Positions 1 to 10,257 of a stretch of DNA of 64,000 nt are shown here, one piece after another. Position 1 is the first letter of the stretch; each line of letters begins with the position of its first letter. The DNA is from Antricoccus suffuscus (GTDB lineage Bacteria > Actinomycetota > Actinomycetes > Mycobacteriales > Antricoccaceae). Where the stretch lies: positions 419,988 through 483,987 of the forward strand of contig NZ_PVUE01000002.1 in the NCBI RefSeq assembly GCF_003003235.1, in the 5' to 3' direction. A program made the position numbers and the translations under genes. The notes beneath the pieces are model-generated. The model was given only the letters and a program-made list of their open reading frames with translations. It searched no databases and was not told the origin of the DNA.

Positions 1-1
1 C

Positions 2-1918
2 GAGAAGCTGCAGCGTCCGACGCTGGTCATGGCCCATAACAAGACTCTCGCGGCGCAGTTGGCCAACGAGTTTCGAGAGCTGCTGCCCCACAACGCGGTC
101 GAATACTTCGTCTCCTACTACGACTACTACCAACCCGAGGCCTACGTCCCGCAAACCGATACCTACATCGAGAAGGACTCGTCGGTCAACGAGGAGGTCG
201 AGCGGCTTCGACACTCGGCGACCCGCAGTCTGCTGACGAGGCGCGATGTTGTCGTCGTCGCGACCGTGTCTTGCATCTATGGCCTCGGTACGCCGCAGGA
301 ATACATCGACAGCAGCGTCCGGCTCAAGGTCGGGGAGGAGTACGACCGTGACATGCTGCTGCGCCGGCTCGTCGACATGCAATACGCCCGCAACGACATC
401 GCCTTCACCCGCGGCACCTTCCGCGTGCGTGGCGACACGATCGAGATCATCCCGGCGTACGAGGAATTGGCGCTGCGGATCGAGATGTTCGGCGACGAGG
501 TCGAGCGACTCTATTTCCTGCATCCGCTGACTGGTGAGATCGTGCGCGAGGTCAAGGAGATGTTCGTCTTCCCGGCGACGCACTACGCGGCCGGGTCCGA
601 GGCGCTCGAACGTGCGATCCGCGGGATCGAGTCGGAGCTTGAGACGCAGCTCGCGGTGCTGGAGAAGCAAAACAAGCTGCTCGAGGCGCAGCGGCTGCGG
701 ATGCGTACGTCGTACGACATCGAGATGATGCGTCAGGTCGGGTTTTGTTCTGGGATCGAGAACTATTCGAGACACCTCGATGGGCGGGAGGCCGGCTCGG
801 CGCCGTCCTGCCTGCTTGACTACTTCCCGGAGGACTTCCTGCTGGTGCTCGACGAGTCGCACGCAACCATCCCGCAGATCGGCGCTATGTACGAGGGGGA
901 CATGTCGCGCAAACGCACGCTCGTCGAGCACGGGTTCCGATTGCCCAGCGCGATGGACAACCGGCCGCTGAAGTTTGAGGAGTTCAAAGACCGGGTCGGG
1001 CAGACGGTCTATCTCTCGGCGACTCCGGGCAAGTACGAGATGGGCCTGTCGGGTGGGGAGTATGTCGAGCAAGTCATCCGCCCCACCGGACTCGTCGACC
1101 CCAAGGTCGTGGTCAAGTCGACCAAGGGCCAGATCGATGACCTGGTGCACGAGATTCGGACGCGCGCCGACCGTGACGAGCGGGTGCTCGTCACGACCCT
1201 CACCAAGAAGATGGCCGAGGATCTGACCGACTATCTGTTGGAACTCGGCATCCGGGTGCGCTACCTGCATTCCGAGGTCGACACGTTGCGCCGGGTCGAG
1301 CTTTTGCGTGAGCTGCGCAAGGGCGATTACGACGTACTCGTCGGCATCAATCTGCTGCGTGAGGGCCTCGACCTACCCGAGGTGTCACTGGTATCGATTT
1401 TGGACGCCGACAAGGAAGGCTTCCTGAGGTCGGGTACGTCGTTGATCCAAACGATCGGTCGAGCCGCCCGCAACGTTTCCGGCGAGGTGCACATGTACGC
1501 CGACGTTGTCACGCCTTCGATGCGGCAGGCGATCGAGGAGACCGATCGGCGCCGCGAGAAGCAGATCGCCTACAACGAGGAGAGGGGTCTCGATCCGCAG
1601 CCGTTGCGCAAAAAGATCGTTGACATCCTCGACGACATCTACCGTGAGGCCGAAGAGGAACTGTCGGTCGGCGGTAGCGGGCGGTCGCAGTCGCGCGGGA
1701 AGTCGACCGAGCGCGTCAAGCAGGGGGACAGCGCGGGCGTCATCCCGGCGGATGTGTCGTCGATGCCGCGCAATGACCTGGCGGACCTGATCGCGAAGCT
1801 GTCCGAGCAGATGCTTGCGGCGGCCCGTGAACTGCAGTTTGAGCTGGCGGCTCGGCTTCGCGACGAAATCGGCGAGCTCAAGCGGGAACTGAAGGCGATG
1901 GACCGCGCCGGCATCTAA
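2..1918 (+). CDS. uvrB: UvrB, excinuclease ABC subunit B (5' end outside window)
   Basis: UvrB is the damage-verifying, helicase-fold subunit of nucleotide excision repair; UvrA loads it on DNA and it then recruits UvrC. The frame is already coding at base 2, and the Met at 29 is internal, so roughly 65-70 N-terminal residues including the Walker A loop lie outside the window. Visible are the DNA-clamping beta-hairpin [12 protein letters not shown] (116-151), the Walker B box DESH (851-862), helicase motif [11 protein letters not shown] (1448-1474) and a C-terminal UVR domain in the last 40 residues that contacts UvrC. uvrA and uvrC lie downstream on the same strand. It converges on the next gene with a 9-bp gap. 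Confidence 0.97.
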   Translation, partial: EKLQRPTLVMAHNKTLAAQLANEFRELLPHNAVEYFVSYYDYYQPEAYVPQTDTYIEKDSSVNEEVERLRHSATRSLLTRRDVVVVATVSCIYGLGTPQEYIDSSVRLKVGEEYDRDMLLRRLVDMQYARNDIAFTRGTFRVRGDTIEIIPAYEELALRIEMFGDEVERLYFLHPLTGEIVREVKEMFVFPATHYAAGSEALERAIRGIESELETQLAVLEKQNKLLEAQRLRMRTSYDIEMMRQVGFCSGIENYSRHLDGREAGSAPSCLLDYFPEDFLLVLDESHATIPQIGAMYEGDMSRKRTLVEHGFRLPSAMDNRPLKFEEFKDRVGQTVYLSATPGKYEMGLSGGEYVEQVIRPTGLVDPKVVVKSTKGQIDDLVHEIRTRADRDERVLVTTLTKKMAEDLTDYLLELGIRVRYLHSEVDTLRRVELLRELRKGDYDVLVGINLLREGLDLPEVSLVSILDADKEGFLRSGTSLIQTIGRAARNVSGEVHMYADVVTPSMRQAIEETDRRREKQIAYNEERGLDPQPLRKKIVDILDDIYREAEEELSVGGSGRSQSRGKSTERVKQGDSAGVIPADVSSMPRNDLADLIAKLSEQMLAAARELQFELAARLRDEIGELKRELKAMDRAGI

Positions 1919-1927
1919 CCTCGACGG

Positions 1928-2389
1928 TCAGTCGATCAGGCCGGCGGCGTACGCGCCGACTGTGCCCGCGAGCTCGGTGATCTGTTCGCGGACGCCAGCG
2001 TCGATGGCGCCGGTCACCAACAGTGGTTCGGCGACCTGGGTCCATTCCATTCCGGTGGTGATCGCGTCGAGCGCACGCAGTGCTCCGGACGCATCGAGGT
2101 TGGAATGCAGCACGGCCGCGAACGGGAGCTTCTTCGTGGCGTCGAGGCACGGGTAGTAGATCTGGTCGAAGTAGTGCTTCATCGCGCCAGACAGGTAGCC
2201 GATGTTCACCGGTGTGAGCAGCACGACTCCGTCGGCCTCGAGGGTATCTATGGCCGAAGCGACAAGCGCGGGCCGCGCGATGACCTCAACGTCCGACAAC
2301 TCTTCAAGGTCGAATGCTGACTTCGCGGCGTCAAGTATCTCGGACGTTGCCGGCGAGACGGTGTGATGGACGATGAGCAGCTTCGACAC
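1928..2389 (-). CDS. Flavodoxin-like NAD(P)H-dependent oxidoreductase
   Basis: Small protein of 153 residues with a flavodoxin fold. It begins SKLLIVHHTVSPATS, a beta-strand followed by an FMN-phosphate-type loop, and has a central strand-loop VVLLTPVNIGYLSGAMK that matches the family pattern of a flavin-contacting Gly/Tyr segment before an amphipathic helix. It probably carries FMN and reduces an unknown substrate. The frame is open upstream to 2509, but GTG at 2389 has a near-perfect AAGGAGGAC ribosome site 2-10 bases before it, and the longer form would cover the riboswitch leader of the divergent terC gene. The C-terminus converges on uvrB. Substrate cannot be told from sequence. Confidence 0.8.
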   Translation of the reverse strand: MSKLLIVHHTVSPATSEILDAAKSAFDLEELSDVEVIARPALVASAIDTLEADGVVLLTPVNIGYLSGAMKHYFDQIYYPCLDATKKLPFAAVLHSNLDASGALRALDAITTGMEWTQVAEPLLVTGAIDAGVREQITELAGTVGAYAAGLID

Positions 2390-2461
2390 GAGTCCTCCTT
2401 GGCAGACACCCACGACACTAGTCACGTAGACTGATCGCGCGGGCTCGCACACGGGCCTGTT

Positions 2462-2572
2462 GAAGGGGAGTATTCCTTTCGCATCGGATTCGTCAGCACG
2501 ACTCGCCACGCGCGGGTCCGGATCCGGTGGCTTCGCTCGTCGAGTGAGACGGTAGGAGCGGAAGAGACCTTC
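2462..2572 (+). promoter_or_regulatory. Probable yybP-ykoY manganese riboswitch ahead of terC
   Basis: The 5' side reads GAAGGGGAGTATTCC and the 3' side GAGACCTTC. GAAGG (2462-2466) pairs with CCTTC (2568-2572) to close a domain of about 111 nt, and the GGGGAGUA and GAGACC segments fall in the two facing conserved loop positions of the yybP-ykoY family. An internal arm can form from ACTCG/CGAGT and CCAC/GTGG pieces. The element lies 64 nt before the ATG of a TerC-family gene; TerC/Alx and MntP exporters are the classic genes behind this Mn2+-sensing riboswitch. The assignment rests on motif memory and hand pairing, not a covariance-model search. Confidence 0.7.
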
Positions 2573-2636
2573 GGTTTGTTTCGCTGTGCACGATCGACCC
2601 CCGCGGTCGGCGGTTTGCGACTACCGAAAGATACTC

Positions 2637-3659
2637 ATGACCCTCGCTGACACCTTTAGCACAACATCCGCCGTACTGGCCGAGACCAATCCCGCCACCC
2701 ACGAACCGTTCTTTCCCTGGTGGGTGTGGCTCATCACGATTGGCGCCGTGCTCGGGCTGATGGCCGTCGATCTCTTTGTCGTGGACCACAATCCGCATGA
2801 GGTCAAGACCTCCGAGGCGGCTAAGTGGGTCGTTTTCTATGTCACGCTCGCGGTGCTTTTCGGTCTCGGCATGTGGCTGCTCGTCGATGGCACACACAGT
2901 AAAGAATTCTTCGCGGGCTACATCACCGAGTACTCGCTGAGTGTCGACAACCTGTTTGTGTTCGTGCTGATCATGTCGACCTTCGCCGTACCGAAGATCC
3001 ACCAGCACAAGGTGCTGCTGATCGGGATCCTCATCGCACTGGTGCTGCGTACCGGGTTCATCGTCGCCGGGGCCGCTGTGATCGCGCGATTCCAGTGGGT
3101 CTTCTTCATCTTTGGGGCTTTCCTGATCTATACCGCGTGGAAGCTCGCGTTCCAAAAGAATGATGACGACGAAGAGTTCAAAGAGAACAAACTGATCAAA
3201 TGGACTCGAAAGGCCATGCCGGTCACCGACGACTACCACGGCGCGAAGAGCTTTGTTCGGCTGCACGGCAAGCGTTTTGTGACGCCGATGTTCATTGTGA
3301 TGATCGCGATCGGCACGACGGATCTACTGTTTGCGCTGGATTCGATTCCGGCGATTTTCGGCCTGACCGACGAGCCGTACATCGTGTTTACCGCTAACGC
3401 GTTCGCCTTGATGGGCCTGCGGCAGCTCTTCTTCCTGATCGGTGGCCTCCTCGACCGGCTCGTGTACCTTTCGATCGGGCTGGCAGTGATCCTCGGTTTC
3501 ATCGGGGTCAAGTTGATCTTTGAGGCCATGAGCGCAGTCGGCGTCGGTTGGGCGCCGCACGTCGGCATCGAGGTGTCGCTGGTCGTCATTATCGGCGTTC
3601 TGGTCGTCACAACGATTCTCAGCCTGCGCAAGTCGGCGAAGGACACCAACGCCGCATAG
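2637..3659 (+). CDS. TerC/Alx family integral membrane metal-homeostasis protein
   Basis: Polytopic protein of 340 residues with about nine membrane spans. Family hallmarks are the acidic in-membrane segments EYSLSVDNLFVF (residues ~85-97) and TTDLLFALDSIPAIFG (~215-230), whose Asp and Glu residues are thought to bind metal. Relatives (TerC, Alx) export or buffer manganese or work in metal-loading of secreted proteins. ATG at 2637 was chosen because it follows GAAAG and excludes a 17-codon GTG extension that would begin inside the leader. The upstream riboswitch predicts induction by Mn2+. The protein stands alone between divergent and codirectional unrelated genes. Confidence 0.92.
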   Translation: MTLADTFSTTSAVLAETNPATHEPFFPWWVWLITIGAVLGLMAVDLFVVDHNPHEVKTSEAAKWVVFYVTLAVLFGLGMWLLVDGTHSKEFFAGYITEYSLSVDNLFVFVLIMSTFAVPKIHQHKVLLIGILIALVLRTGFIVAGAAVIARFQWVFFIFGAFLIYTAWKLAFQKNDDDEEFKENKLIKWTRKAMPVTDDYHGAKSFVRLHGKRFVTPMFIVMIAIGTTDLLFALDSIPAIFGLTDEPYIVFTANAFALMGLRQLFFLIGGLLDRLVYLSIGLAVILGFIGVKLIFEAMSAVGVGWAPHVGIEVSLVVIIGVLVVTTILSLRKSAKDTNAA

Positions 3660-3708
3660 GCCGCTTGCGGACGGCGGCTTTGTCGTAGTGACGTGGGACG
3701 GTGATCGC

Positions 3709-4269
3709 ATGAACGAATCAGCCGAGGAACTCGAAACACTGCAACTACTGCTCGATCGCAGCGCGGCAGGAGGGCGACGGCATTTGACCGACATCGTCGA
3801 GCCGCAGCGACAGCTGTCGGCCGAACGGCTCTGCGCTGAGCTTCGGGGTGTGGTCGTGCTCAATGTTGCAACTGTCACAAACAGGGGTGAGCCGCGCCTG
3901 TCGGCCGTGGACGGGCACTTCTTGCATGGGCACTGGTACTTCTCAACGGCCGGCAGCGCGGTGAAGGCGGGCCATCTGATGCGACGGCCAGCGATCAGTG
4001 TCGGCTACACGCCACGTGACGGGTACGGCGTGTGGGCGCACGGCGTGGCCGTGCGCCTCGCAGGCGACGCCGCCGCGGCGATAGATCGCTACCTGTCGAC
4101 CCTCTACGGTCAGCCGTTGTCAGCCTTGGCCGATGAGATCGCGATCTACCGAGTGGATGCCCACTGGATGGTCGGGTTCGCGATGACGGAGCCGGAGATG
4201 GCGCAGTTTGAGGCGACCTTGCCCGAGCGTGATGCGCGGATTCCGGCGGCGCTCGCGGCGCTCGGCTGA
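3709..4269 (+). CDS. Pyridoxamine 5'-phosphate oxidase-fold (FMN/F420 split-barrel) protein
   Basis: Protein of 186 residues whose middle, VVVLNVATVTNRGEPRLSAVDG (here split as VVVLNVATVT then NRGEPRLSAVDG), then HWYFSTAGSAVKAGHLMRRP, is the split-barrel strand order of the PNPOx-like superfamily: a strand reporting on substrate, a short hairpin with Arg and a Lys-rich helix. Members bind FMN, F420 or heme. The specific substrate is not visible. ATG at 3709 is preferred over GTG 21 bases upstream, though neither has a strong ribosome site. The gene ends 34 bases before the convergent end of the trehalose operon. Confidence 0.7.
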   Translation: MNESAEELETLQLLLDRSAAGGRRHLTDIVEPQRQLSAERLCAELRGVVVLNVATVTNRGEPRLSAVDGHFLHGHWYFSTAGSAVKAGHLMRRPAISVGYTPRDGYGVWAHGVAVRLAGDAAAAIDRYLSTLYGQPLSALADEIAIYRVDAHWMVGFAMTEPEMAQFEATLPERDARIPAALAALG

Positions 4270-4303
4270 GCGGAGTCCCGTCACTGGCATCACGCAGCTA
4301 TCG

Positions 4304-6916
4304 CTATAGGTCCACTCGGCCGACGAGTTCCGAAGCGAGCGTGCCCACCGGCTTGTGCCGGCCACCGAGCTGATCGAACAACCGCGCACACCGGATCACG
4401 CCGAGGTGACTGTAGGCCTGTGGATGGTTGCCCAATGACCGTTCGTTGACCGGATCCCATTGTTCGGCCATCAGGCCTGTTGGTCCGACGGTGTCGAGCA
4501 GCGCGTCGAAGAGCTCACGTGCATCGCCAAGTCGGCCGATGAGCAGCATCGACTCGATGAGCCACGTCGTACAGATATGGAAACCGCCCTCGGTGCCGGG
4601 GAGCCCATCATCGAACCGGTAACGGTAGACGGTAGGGCCGCTACGTAGTTGGCGCTCGATCTCGGCGACGGTGGAGACGAATCGTTGGTCACTCGGATCG
4701 AGCATGCCGCTGAGCCCGACCCACAGGGCTGAGGCATCGACGTCGGTCTGCTCGTACGACGCGGTGAACGAGCCGACTTCCTCGTTGTAGCCCCGGGAGA
4801 GTACGTCGGCACGAATCTCGTCCCGCAGCTTGACCCAGGCCTCTGGGACCTCGACGCCAAGCTGGGTGTTGACCGCGATTGCGCAGTCGACGGTCAGCCA
4901 GCCCTGGACTCGCGAGTAGACGTGGTTGCGCGGTTCGTCGCGGATCTCCCAGATCCCATGGTCTGGCTCGTGCCAGCGACGCTCGACCGCCAGGACCATG
5001 TCGCCGAGCACCTCGAGCTGTTCGGCGGTCAGCGCTCCCTTGTGTTCGGCGACCTGACGGATGAGTACGGCGACCGGACCGAAGACATCGAGCTGAAGCT
5101 GCGTGTTGGCGGCGTTTCCGATACGCACCGGTCGGCTCCCGGCGTACCCGGACAGCTCTTCGATCGATGCCTCGGGGGTGAGGTGGTTGCCGTGAATGGT
5201 GTACAGCGGATGTAGCCATTCGGGCCCGGCGGTGTTATGCAGTACGCCGACAAGCCAGTGCAAGAACGCTTCTGCCTCGCTGATCGAGCCGAGGTCCACG
5301 AGCGCTGAGGCCGTCATCGACGCGTCCCGGATCCAGCAGTAGCGGTAGTCCCAGTTGCGCACGCCGCCAATCGACTCCGGCAGTGACGTCGTTGCGGCGG
5401 CGATGATGGCGCCGGTTTCGTTGTTGCACAGCGCTTTGAGGGTTAGCGCGCTGCGTGCGACCGCGCCGCGAGCGACCTCGGGAAGCGTGAGTGCATCGAG
5501 AAAGTCCTGCCATGGTTTGGCTGTCAACGCACGCCGAGTGGGCTCGTCGGTGGCATGTCGAGTCAGGTCGTCGGTGCCGCAGCGCAGCTCGAGGATGAGC
5601 GGCGCATCGCCGAGCGCGACGTCGGCGATGGCGGTGGTGTGCTGGGCGTCGTCGACGAGATCCCAGATGACGCCGGGGGAGCGCAGCACGATGGCCTCGT
5701 TGGTGCCAAACACTCGCAGGCCGTCTTGCTGCCGCTGAATACGCGCCGGGATCTGGCCGAACTCCGGCCGCGGGGCGAACTCTATGCGCACCGTGCCTGA
5801 GCCGTTGATGACGCGGACCAGATCGGTGCGTCCTGGCTCGGTGTCGCCGGCGAGGTAGTCCACGATGCTGACCCCGGCGTACCGGGTTTCGAGCACCATC
5901 GAATCGTCGAGGTAGCGCTGACCCAGGAATGCCGCGCTGTTGCCGGGCACGATACTGAAGTGGCCAGCACTTTCGCCGCCGACGACGTCGGCGAAGATGG
6001 CGGCCGAGTCGACTTGCGGGTGGCACTGCCAGGTAACTCGCGCGCGAGGTGTCATCAGCGCGTGGCCGCGGCCGTTGGCGAGCAGGCTATGCCGCTCGAT
6101 CGGTATCGCCTTGTTGCCAAACAGCCAGTTCTGGCGCATCCCGACCAACATGGCCAGCACCTGCGCCGCGGTGTGCGGACTGTCGATGCGACAGCCGGCA
6201 AGCGTCTCGCCGGCGCCGACCTTAATACCGACGTCGGGGCCGCGCAGCCGGGCAAATCCCTTTTCATCGGTGACGTCATCGCCAAGGAAGATAACGGCGC
6301 TCGCGCCAGTTTGGTGACGTAGCTTGTCTAGCGCGTAGCCCTTGTCCATCTCGATGACGGCGAACTCGACGACCGCCTTGCCGTGCGTGACCTGTAGTCC
6401 AGGTACGCCGACGAGCTTGTCTTCGATCATCCTCTGTGCTCGGTCACGGTCGATGTCGGCGACGTTACGGAAATGTACGGCGGTGCTCGCAGGTTTCTCC
6501 TCAACCTGTACACCGTCGATCTGGTCGGCGATCTCGCGCGCTCCGTTCGTGACATTTGCGAGCAGACGCCGCTGCTCTGGTGTGAGCCCGGCGGAGAACC
6601 CGGCGTCGAACTCGAGGCCGTGGCTGCCGACCAGGTGAACCTCTTCAGGCAGCCGCGAGAGTACGGCCAGATCGCGCAGCGACCGTCCGGAGATGACGGC
6701 GGCGGAAGTCTGCGGCAGTCCAGCAAGCCGGCGGATAGCGGTCATCGACTCGGCGATCGGACGAGCCTGCGACGGGTCGCTGACGATAGGCGCCATGGTG
6801 CCGTCGTAGTCGGAAGCAACGAGCAGGTGCGGCGTACGAGAGAGAGACACCAGGAGCCGTCGGATTTCATCCGGTACGCCGGTTCCCTCGCTGGGCGGAG
6901 TCATTGAGTCGGTCAC
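4304..6916 (-). CDS. otsB: Trehalose-6-phosphate phosphatase fused to a GH15 glycoside hydrolase (trehalase/glucoamylase-like)
   Basis: Bifunctional polypeptide of 870 residues. Residues ~25-258 are an OtsB-type HAD phosphatase with the nucleophile motif DYDGT near residue 36 and the late acidic motif [10 protein letters not shown] near 212. They would convert trehalose-6-phosphate to trehalose. Residues ~262-865 are a GH15 (alpha/alpha)6 barrel with [13 protein letters not shown], the substrate loop [14 protein letters not shown], and [16 protein letters not shown] that carries the likely catalytic Glu. In actinobacteria this family includes trehalases and glucoamylases. GTG at 6916 overlaps the otsA stop by four bases (GTGA), so the two are co-translated; an ATG 12 bases on is an alternative start. 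No signal peptide, hence cytoplasmic. One chain could make trehalose and cleave it again to glucose. Confidence 0.93.
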   Translation of the reverse strand: MTDSMTPPSEGTGVPDEIRRLLVSLSRTPHLLVASDYDGTMAPIVSDPSQARPIAESMTAIRRLAGLPQTSAAVISGRSLRDLAVLSRLPEEVHLVGSHGLEFDAGFSAGLTPEQRRLLANVTNGAREIADQIDGVQVEEKPASTAVHFRNVADIDRDRAQRMIEDKLVGVPGLQVTHGKAVVEFAVIEMDKGYALDKLRHQTGASAVIFLGDDVTDEKGFARLRGPDVGIKVGAGETLAGCRIDSPHTAAQVLAMLVGMRQNWLFGNKAIPIERHSLLANGRGHALMTPRARVTWQCHPQVDSAAIFADVVGGESAGHFSIVPGNSAAFLGQRYLDDSMVLETRYAGVSIVDYLAGDTEPGRTDLVRVINGSGTVRIEFAPRPEFGQIPARIQRQQDGLRVFGTNEAIVLRSPGVIWDLVDDAQHTTAIADVALGDAPLILELRCGTDDLTRHATDEPTRRALTAKPWQDFLDALTLPEVARGAVARSALTLKALCNNETGAIIAAATTSLPESIGGVRNWDYRYCWIRDASMTASALVDLGSISEAEAFLHWLVGVLHNTAGPEWLHPLYTIHGNHLTPEASIEELSGYAGSRPVRIGNAANTQLQLDVFGPVAVLIRQVAEHKGALTAEQLEVLGDMVLAVERRWHEPDHGIWEIRDEPRNHVYSRVQGWLTVDCAIAVNTQLGVEVPEAWVKLRDEIRADVLSRGYNEEVGSFTASYEQTDVDASALWVGLSGMLDPSDQRFVSTVAEIERQLRSGPTVYRYRFDDGLPGTEGGFHICTTWLIESMLLIGRLGDARELFDALLDTVGPTGLMAEQWDPVNERSLGNHPQAYSHLGVIRCARLFDQLGGRHKPVGTLASELVGRVDL

Positions 6917-8343
6917 GAGCGAGACCCGTCGGACTTGATCCCCATCGCGGCGAGGAAGCTACCCGCCCATTTGCCGACGTCGTTACGCTGCACCTGCCGC
7001 CGCATCGCAGCCATTCGGCGCTGGTTTTCCGTTGCGCTCATCGTGAGTGCGGTCATGAACTTCTGCTTCATTCCTTCTACGTCGTACGGGTTGACTAGGT
7101 ACGCCTGCCGTAACTCGCGGGCGGCACCGGCAAACTCGGACAGGACCAGAGCGCCGTGATTGTGGTTTCGGGAGGCGACGTACTCCTTGGCGACGAGGTT
7201 CATGCCGTCCCGGAGTGGGGTGACGACCATGACATCTGCGGCAAGGTACAGCGCGGACAGCTCCTCGCGGTCGACGGAACGATGGATGTAGTGGACTGCG
7301 GGTACGCCGACGTTTGCGTAGCTGCCGTTGATCCGGCCAACGCGACGTTCGATGTCTTCACGCAGCACGCGATATTGTTCCACGCGTTCGCGGCTTGGGG
7401 TGGCGACTTGGACCATCACAACGTCCGGGACCTTGAGTTGGCCCGCCTCGAGAAGTTCCTCGAACGCCTCCAAACGGTTGGCGATGCCTTTGGTGTAGTC
7501 CAGTCGATCAACGCCGAGCAAGATTTTGTTCGGCCGGCCGAGGTCGGCTCGAATCTTTTCGGCCCGAGCGCGGACCGACGACTTGTCGGCCAGCGCGCTG
7601 AACGTTGCTGTGTCGATCGAGATGGGAAAGGCGCTGGCATGTACCGTCCGCTCGCCAATGGTCACCGAGTTACCCTGCGGTTTAAATCCGAGCAGTTCGC
7701 GGCAAAGCCGAATAAAGTTCGCTGCCCCGCCCGGCAACTGAAAGCCGATCAGGTCGGCGCCGAGCAGACCACGCAGGATTTCCTTACGCCAGGGGATCTG
7801 CGCGAACAGCTCCCGGGGCGGGAACGGGATGTGTAGGAAGAAGCCGATCTTCACATCGGGGCGGAGCTGACGCAGCATTGCAGGGACGAGTTGCAGCTGA
7901 TAGTCGTTGACCCACACGAATGCGCCTTTGGCAGCCTGCTTCGCCGCTGCTTCGGCGAAGCGCTGGTTCACCTCGTAATAGGTGTTCCACCATCCGCGGT
8001 GATATTCGGCAGGCACAACGGAATCGTGATAGACCGGCCACAGCGTCGCGTTGGAGAAGCCTTCGTAGTAGTTGGTGATGTCCGTTCCGGATAGCGCGAC
8101 CGGATATAGAAGCATGCCATCGTTCTCGAACGGCTCGGGTACGTCGTCTTCCGCCCCAGACCAACCGATCCATGCGCCGTTATGCTCTCGCATGAACGGT
8201 TCGAGCGCGGTCACCAAGCCGCCGGGGCTACGCCGCCAGCTTGTGTTTCCTTTGTCGTCGATAACCCGGTCAAGCGGTAACCGGTTGGCGACGACCACGA
8301 ACTCGCTGCCGGAGGACCCATCGGGGTCCGAGTGTGTAGTCAC
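6913..8343 (-). CDS. otsA: Trehalose-6-phosphate synthase (GT20)
   Basis: OtsA joins UDP-glucose (or ADP-/GDP-glucose) and glucose-6-phosphate into trehalose-6-phosphate. The 476 residues are the normal length for the family. Visible signatures are GGLVTAL and WIGWSG near the N-terminus, [29 protein letters not shown] (Glc6P pocket), [11 protein letters not shown] and [13 protein letters not shown] (nucleotide-sugar site), then [13 protein letters not shown] at 8343 follows AAAGGAC. The product is the substrate of the phosphatase encoded immediately downstream with a 4-base overlap, forming an OtsA-OtsB trehalose operon for osmotic or desiccation protection. Confidence 0.97.
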   Translation of the reverse strand: MTTHSDPDGSSGSEFVVVANRLPLDRVIDDKGNTSWRRSPGGLVTALEPFMREHNGAWIGWSGAEDDVPEPFENDGMLLYPVALSGTDITNYYEGFSNATLWPVYHDSVVPAEYHRGWWNTYYEVNQRFAEAAAKQAAKGAFVWVNDYQLQLVPAMLRQLRPDVKIGFFLHIPFPPRELFAQIPWRKEILRGLLGADLIGFQLPGGAANFIRLCRELLGFKPQGNSVTIGERTVHASAFPISIDTATFSALADKSSVRARAEKIRADLGRPNKILLGVDRLDYTKGIANRLEAFEELLEAGQLKVPDVVMVQVATPSRERVEQYRVLREDIERRVGRINGSYANVGVPAVHYIHRSVDREELSALYLAADVMVVTPLRDGMNLVAKEYVASRNHNHGALVLSEFAGAARELRQAYLVNPYDVEGMKQKFMTALTMSATENQRRMAAMRRQVQRNDVGKWAGSFLAAMGIKSDGSRS

Positions 8344-8467
8344 TGCTGTCCTTTACCTAGGTTGTACGTCGTGAACCTCGTACTACCTGCTAAGCCTCGC
8401 ACGTGGTGAAGGCACCCGACCTTAGACGCCCCAGGCAAGTGCGGTTGGCGATGACCGCGGCGTAGTG

Positions 8468-8488
8468 TTAGTTACGTTAAGCAACTAA
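8468..8488. promoter_or_regulatory. 21-bp inverted repeat, candidate operator for the MFS exporter
   Basis: TTAGTTAC, 5 bases, GCAACTAA. The half sites match at 7 of 8 positions. The AT-rich palindrome lies about 30 bp before the MFS gene in the otsA/MFS divergent gap, the size and placement expected for a MarR- or TetR-type repressor. No such repressor gene is in this window, so the regulator would act from elsewhere. Confidence 0.45.
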
Positions 8489-8519
8489 TAACGAACTTCC
8501 TTCTTCGGGGGTGTTGCCG

Positions 8520-10253
8520 ATGACCATGATGTCCGAGAGGCCACCAAGGGATCGCGGCGAACGCCGCCGCGGCCGGGCGGCCGAAGCGATTGCCAGCCCG
8601 CATTACAAGTGGATCGCGCTGACCAACACCACCCTCGGCGTCCTGATTGCGACCATCAATTCGTCGATTCTGCTGATCGCCCTGCCGGACATCTTCCGCG
8701 GCGTCGGCATCAATCCGCTGATTCCGGGCAACACGAGCCTTTTGCTGTGGCTGATCATGGGCTACATGGTCGTGACCGCCGTGCTGGTCGTCAGCTTCGG
8801 GCGACTGGGCGATATGTACGGCCGGGTCAGGATGTACAACGCCGGATTTGCCGTGTTCACGGTTTTCTCGGTGCTGTTGTCGATTACCTGGATGCATGGC
8901 ACCGGCGCCGTACTGTGGCTGATCATTATGCGCATACTCCAGGGCGTCGGTGGCGCGATGCTGATGGCCAACTCCAACGCGATCATCACCGATGCGTTCC
9001 CGGTCGAGCAGCGCGGCCTCGCGCTCGGCCTGAACCAGGTCGCGGGCATTGCCGGCTCTTTCATCGGACTGATCCTCGGCGGTCTTCTCGGACCGGTGGA
9101 GTGGCACCTGGTCTTTCTCGTATCGGTGCCGTTCGGTGTGTTCGGCACCTTGTGGGCTTACTGGAAGCTGCACGACACCGGTATTCGCGAGCCGGCCCGG
9201 CTGGACATTTGGGGCAACCTGACCTTCGCGGTCGGCCTGATTGCGATCCTGTCCGGGATCACGTATGGAATCCAGCCGTACGCCGGGCACACGATGGGCT
9301 GGACCAACCCGTGGGTGCTGGCGGCGCTGATCGGCGGGGCAGTAGTCCTGGGAGTTTTCTGCGTGGTGGAGACGAAGGTCGCCGACCCGATGTTCAGACT
9401 CGGGTTGTTCAAAATACGCGCGTTCACCGCCGGAAACCTCGCATCTTTGCTATCCGCACTAGGCCGCGGCGGGCTGATGTTCATTCTCATCATCTGGCTG
9501 CAGGGGATTTGGCTGCCTCGGCACGGGTTCAGCTTCGAGTCGACGCCACTGTGGGCCGGTATTTATATGCTCCCGCTGACGGTCGGCTTCCTCGTCGCGG
9601 GGCCGGTGTCCGGATGGCTATCGGACCGATACGGCGCGCGCGCCTTCGCCACGGGCGGCATGCTGCTGGCCGCGGCCAGTTTCTTGTGGCTCGCGCTGGT
9701 TCCGGTGAACTTTAGCTACTGGGAGTTCGCGATCGTGCTGCTGCTCAACGGAATCGGGATGGGTTTGTTCGCCGCACCCAACCGGGCCGCGATCATGAAC
9801 TCGCTGCCGCCTAACCAACGGGGCGTCGGCGCCGGGATGAGCACCACCTTTCAGAACTCCGCGATGGTGCTGTCGATCGGTATCTTCTTCTCGCTCATGA
9901 TCACCGGCCTGGCCAAGGCGCTGCCGCACGCGCTGTCTGTCGGTCTCCTCGCACAGGGCGTGCCGGCGCACGACGTCGCGAACGTTGTCGGTCTGCCACC
10001 GGTATCGGTGCTCTTCGCGTCGTTGCTGGGCTATAACCCGATCCAGACGCTGCTTGGCCCGACGGTGCTCGGTCAGATACCGGCGAGTCACGCGGCGTAC
10101 CTCACCAGCCGCGGCTTCTTCCCGGCTTTGATCTCCGGACCGTTTTCGGATGGGCTTGGTATTGCCTTCGGGTTTGCGATCGCGGCCTGCCTAATCGCGG
10201 CGTTCGCGTCGTGGCTGCGTGGCGGGAAGTACGTGCACACCGAGACGCCCTGA
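8520..10253 (+). CDS. Major facilitator superfamily exporter, DHA2 (EmrB/QacA-like, 14 TM)
   Basis: Membrane protein of 577 residues with about 14 hydrophobic spans, the size of proton-driven DHA2 drug antiporters. Motif A is seen as GRLGDMYGRVRMY after span 2 (residues ~98-110) and in weaker form GWLSDRYGARAFA in the second half. The antiporter motif C region is GLNQVAGIAGSFIGLILGG in span 5. A long last loop before the final span is typical of the 14-TM group. ATG at 8520 sits eight bases after a GGGGG run; GTG 8511 and ATG 8526 or 8529 are alternatives. M. tuberculosis has an MFS gene (Rv1634) at the same place between uvrB and uvrA. Substrate unknown. Confidence 0.9.
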   Translation: MTMMSERPPRDRGERRRGRAAEAIASPHYKWIALTNTTLGVLIATINSSILLIALPDIFRGVGINPLIPGNTSLLLWLIMGYMVVTAVLVVSFGRLGDMYGRVRMYNAGFAVFTVFSVLLSITWMHGTGAVLWLIIMRILQGVGGAMLMANSNAIITDAFPVEQRGLALGLNQVAGIAGSFIGLILGGLLGPVEWHLVFLVSVPFGVFGTLWAYWKLHDTGIREPARLDIWGNLTFAVGLIAILSGITYGIQPYAGHTMGWTNPWVLAALIGGAVVLGVFCVVETKVADPMFRLGLFKIRAFTAGNLASLLSALGRGGLMFILIIWLQGIWLPRHGFSFESTPLWAGIYMLPLTVGFLVAGPVSGWLSDRYGARAFATGGMLLAAASFLWLALVPVNFSYWEFAIVLLLNGIGMGLFAAPNRAAIMNSLPPNQRGVGAGMSTTFQNSAMVLSIGIFFSLMITGLAKALPHALSVGLLAQGVPAHDVANVVGLPPVSVLFASLLGYNPIQTLLGPTVLGQIPASHAAYLTSRGFFPALISGPFSDGLGIAFGFAIAACLIAAFASWLRGGKYVHTETP

Positions 10254-10257
10254 GCGA

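Noticed and set aside
2493..3266. 257-codon minus-strand frame across the terC leader and gene
   Set aside because: Antisense to terC; charged low-complexity translation and no ribosome site.
3660..3681. Terminator between terC and the PNPOx-fold gene (GCCGC/GCGGC then TTT)
   Set aside because: Only five pairs, a 9-base loop and three T; too weak to list.
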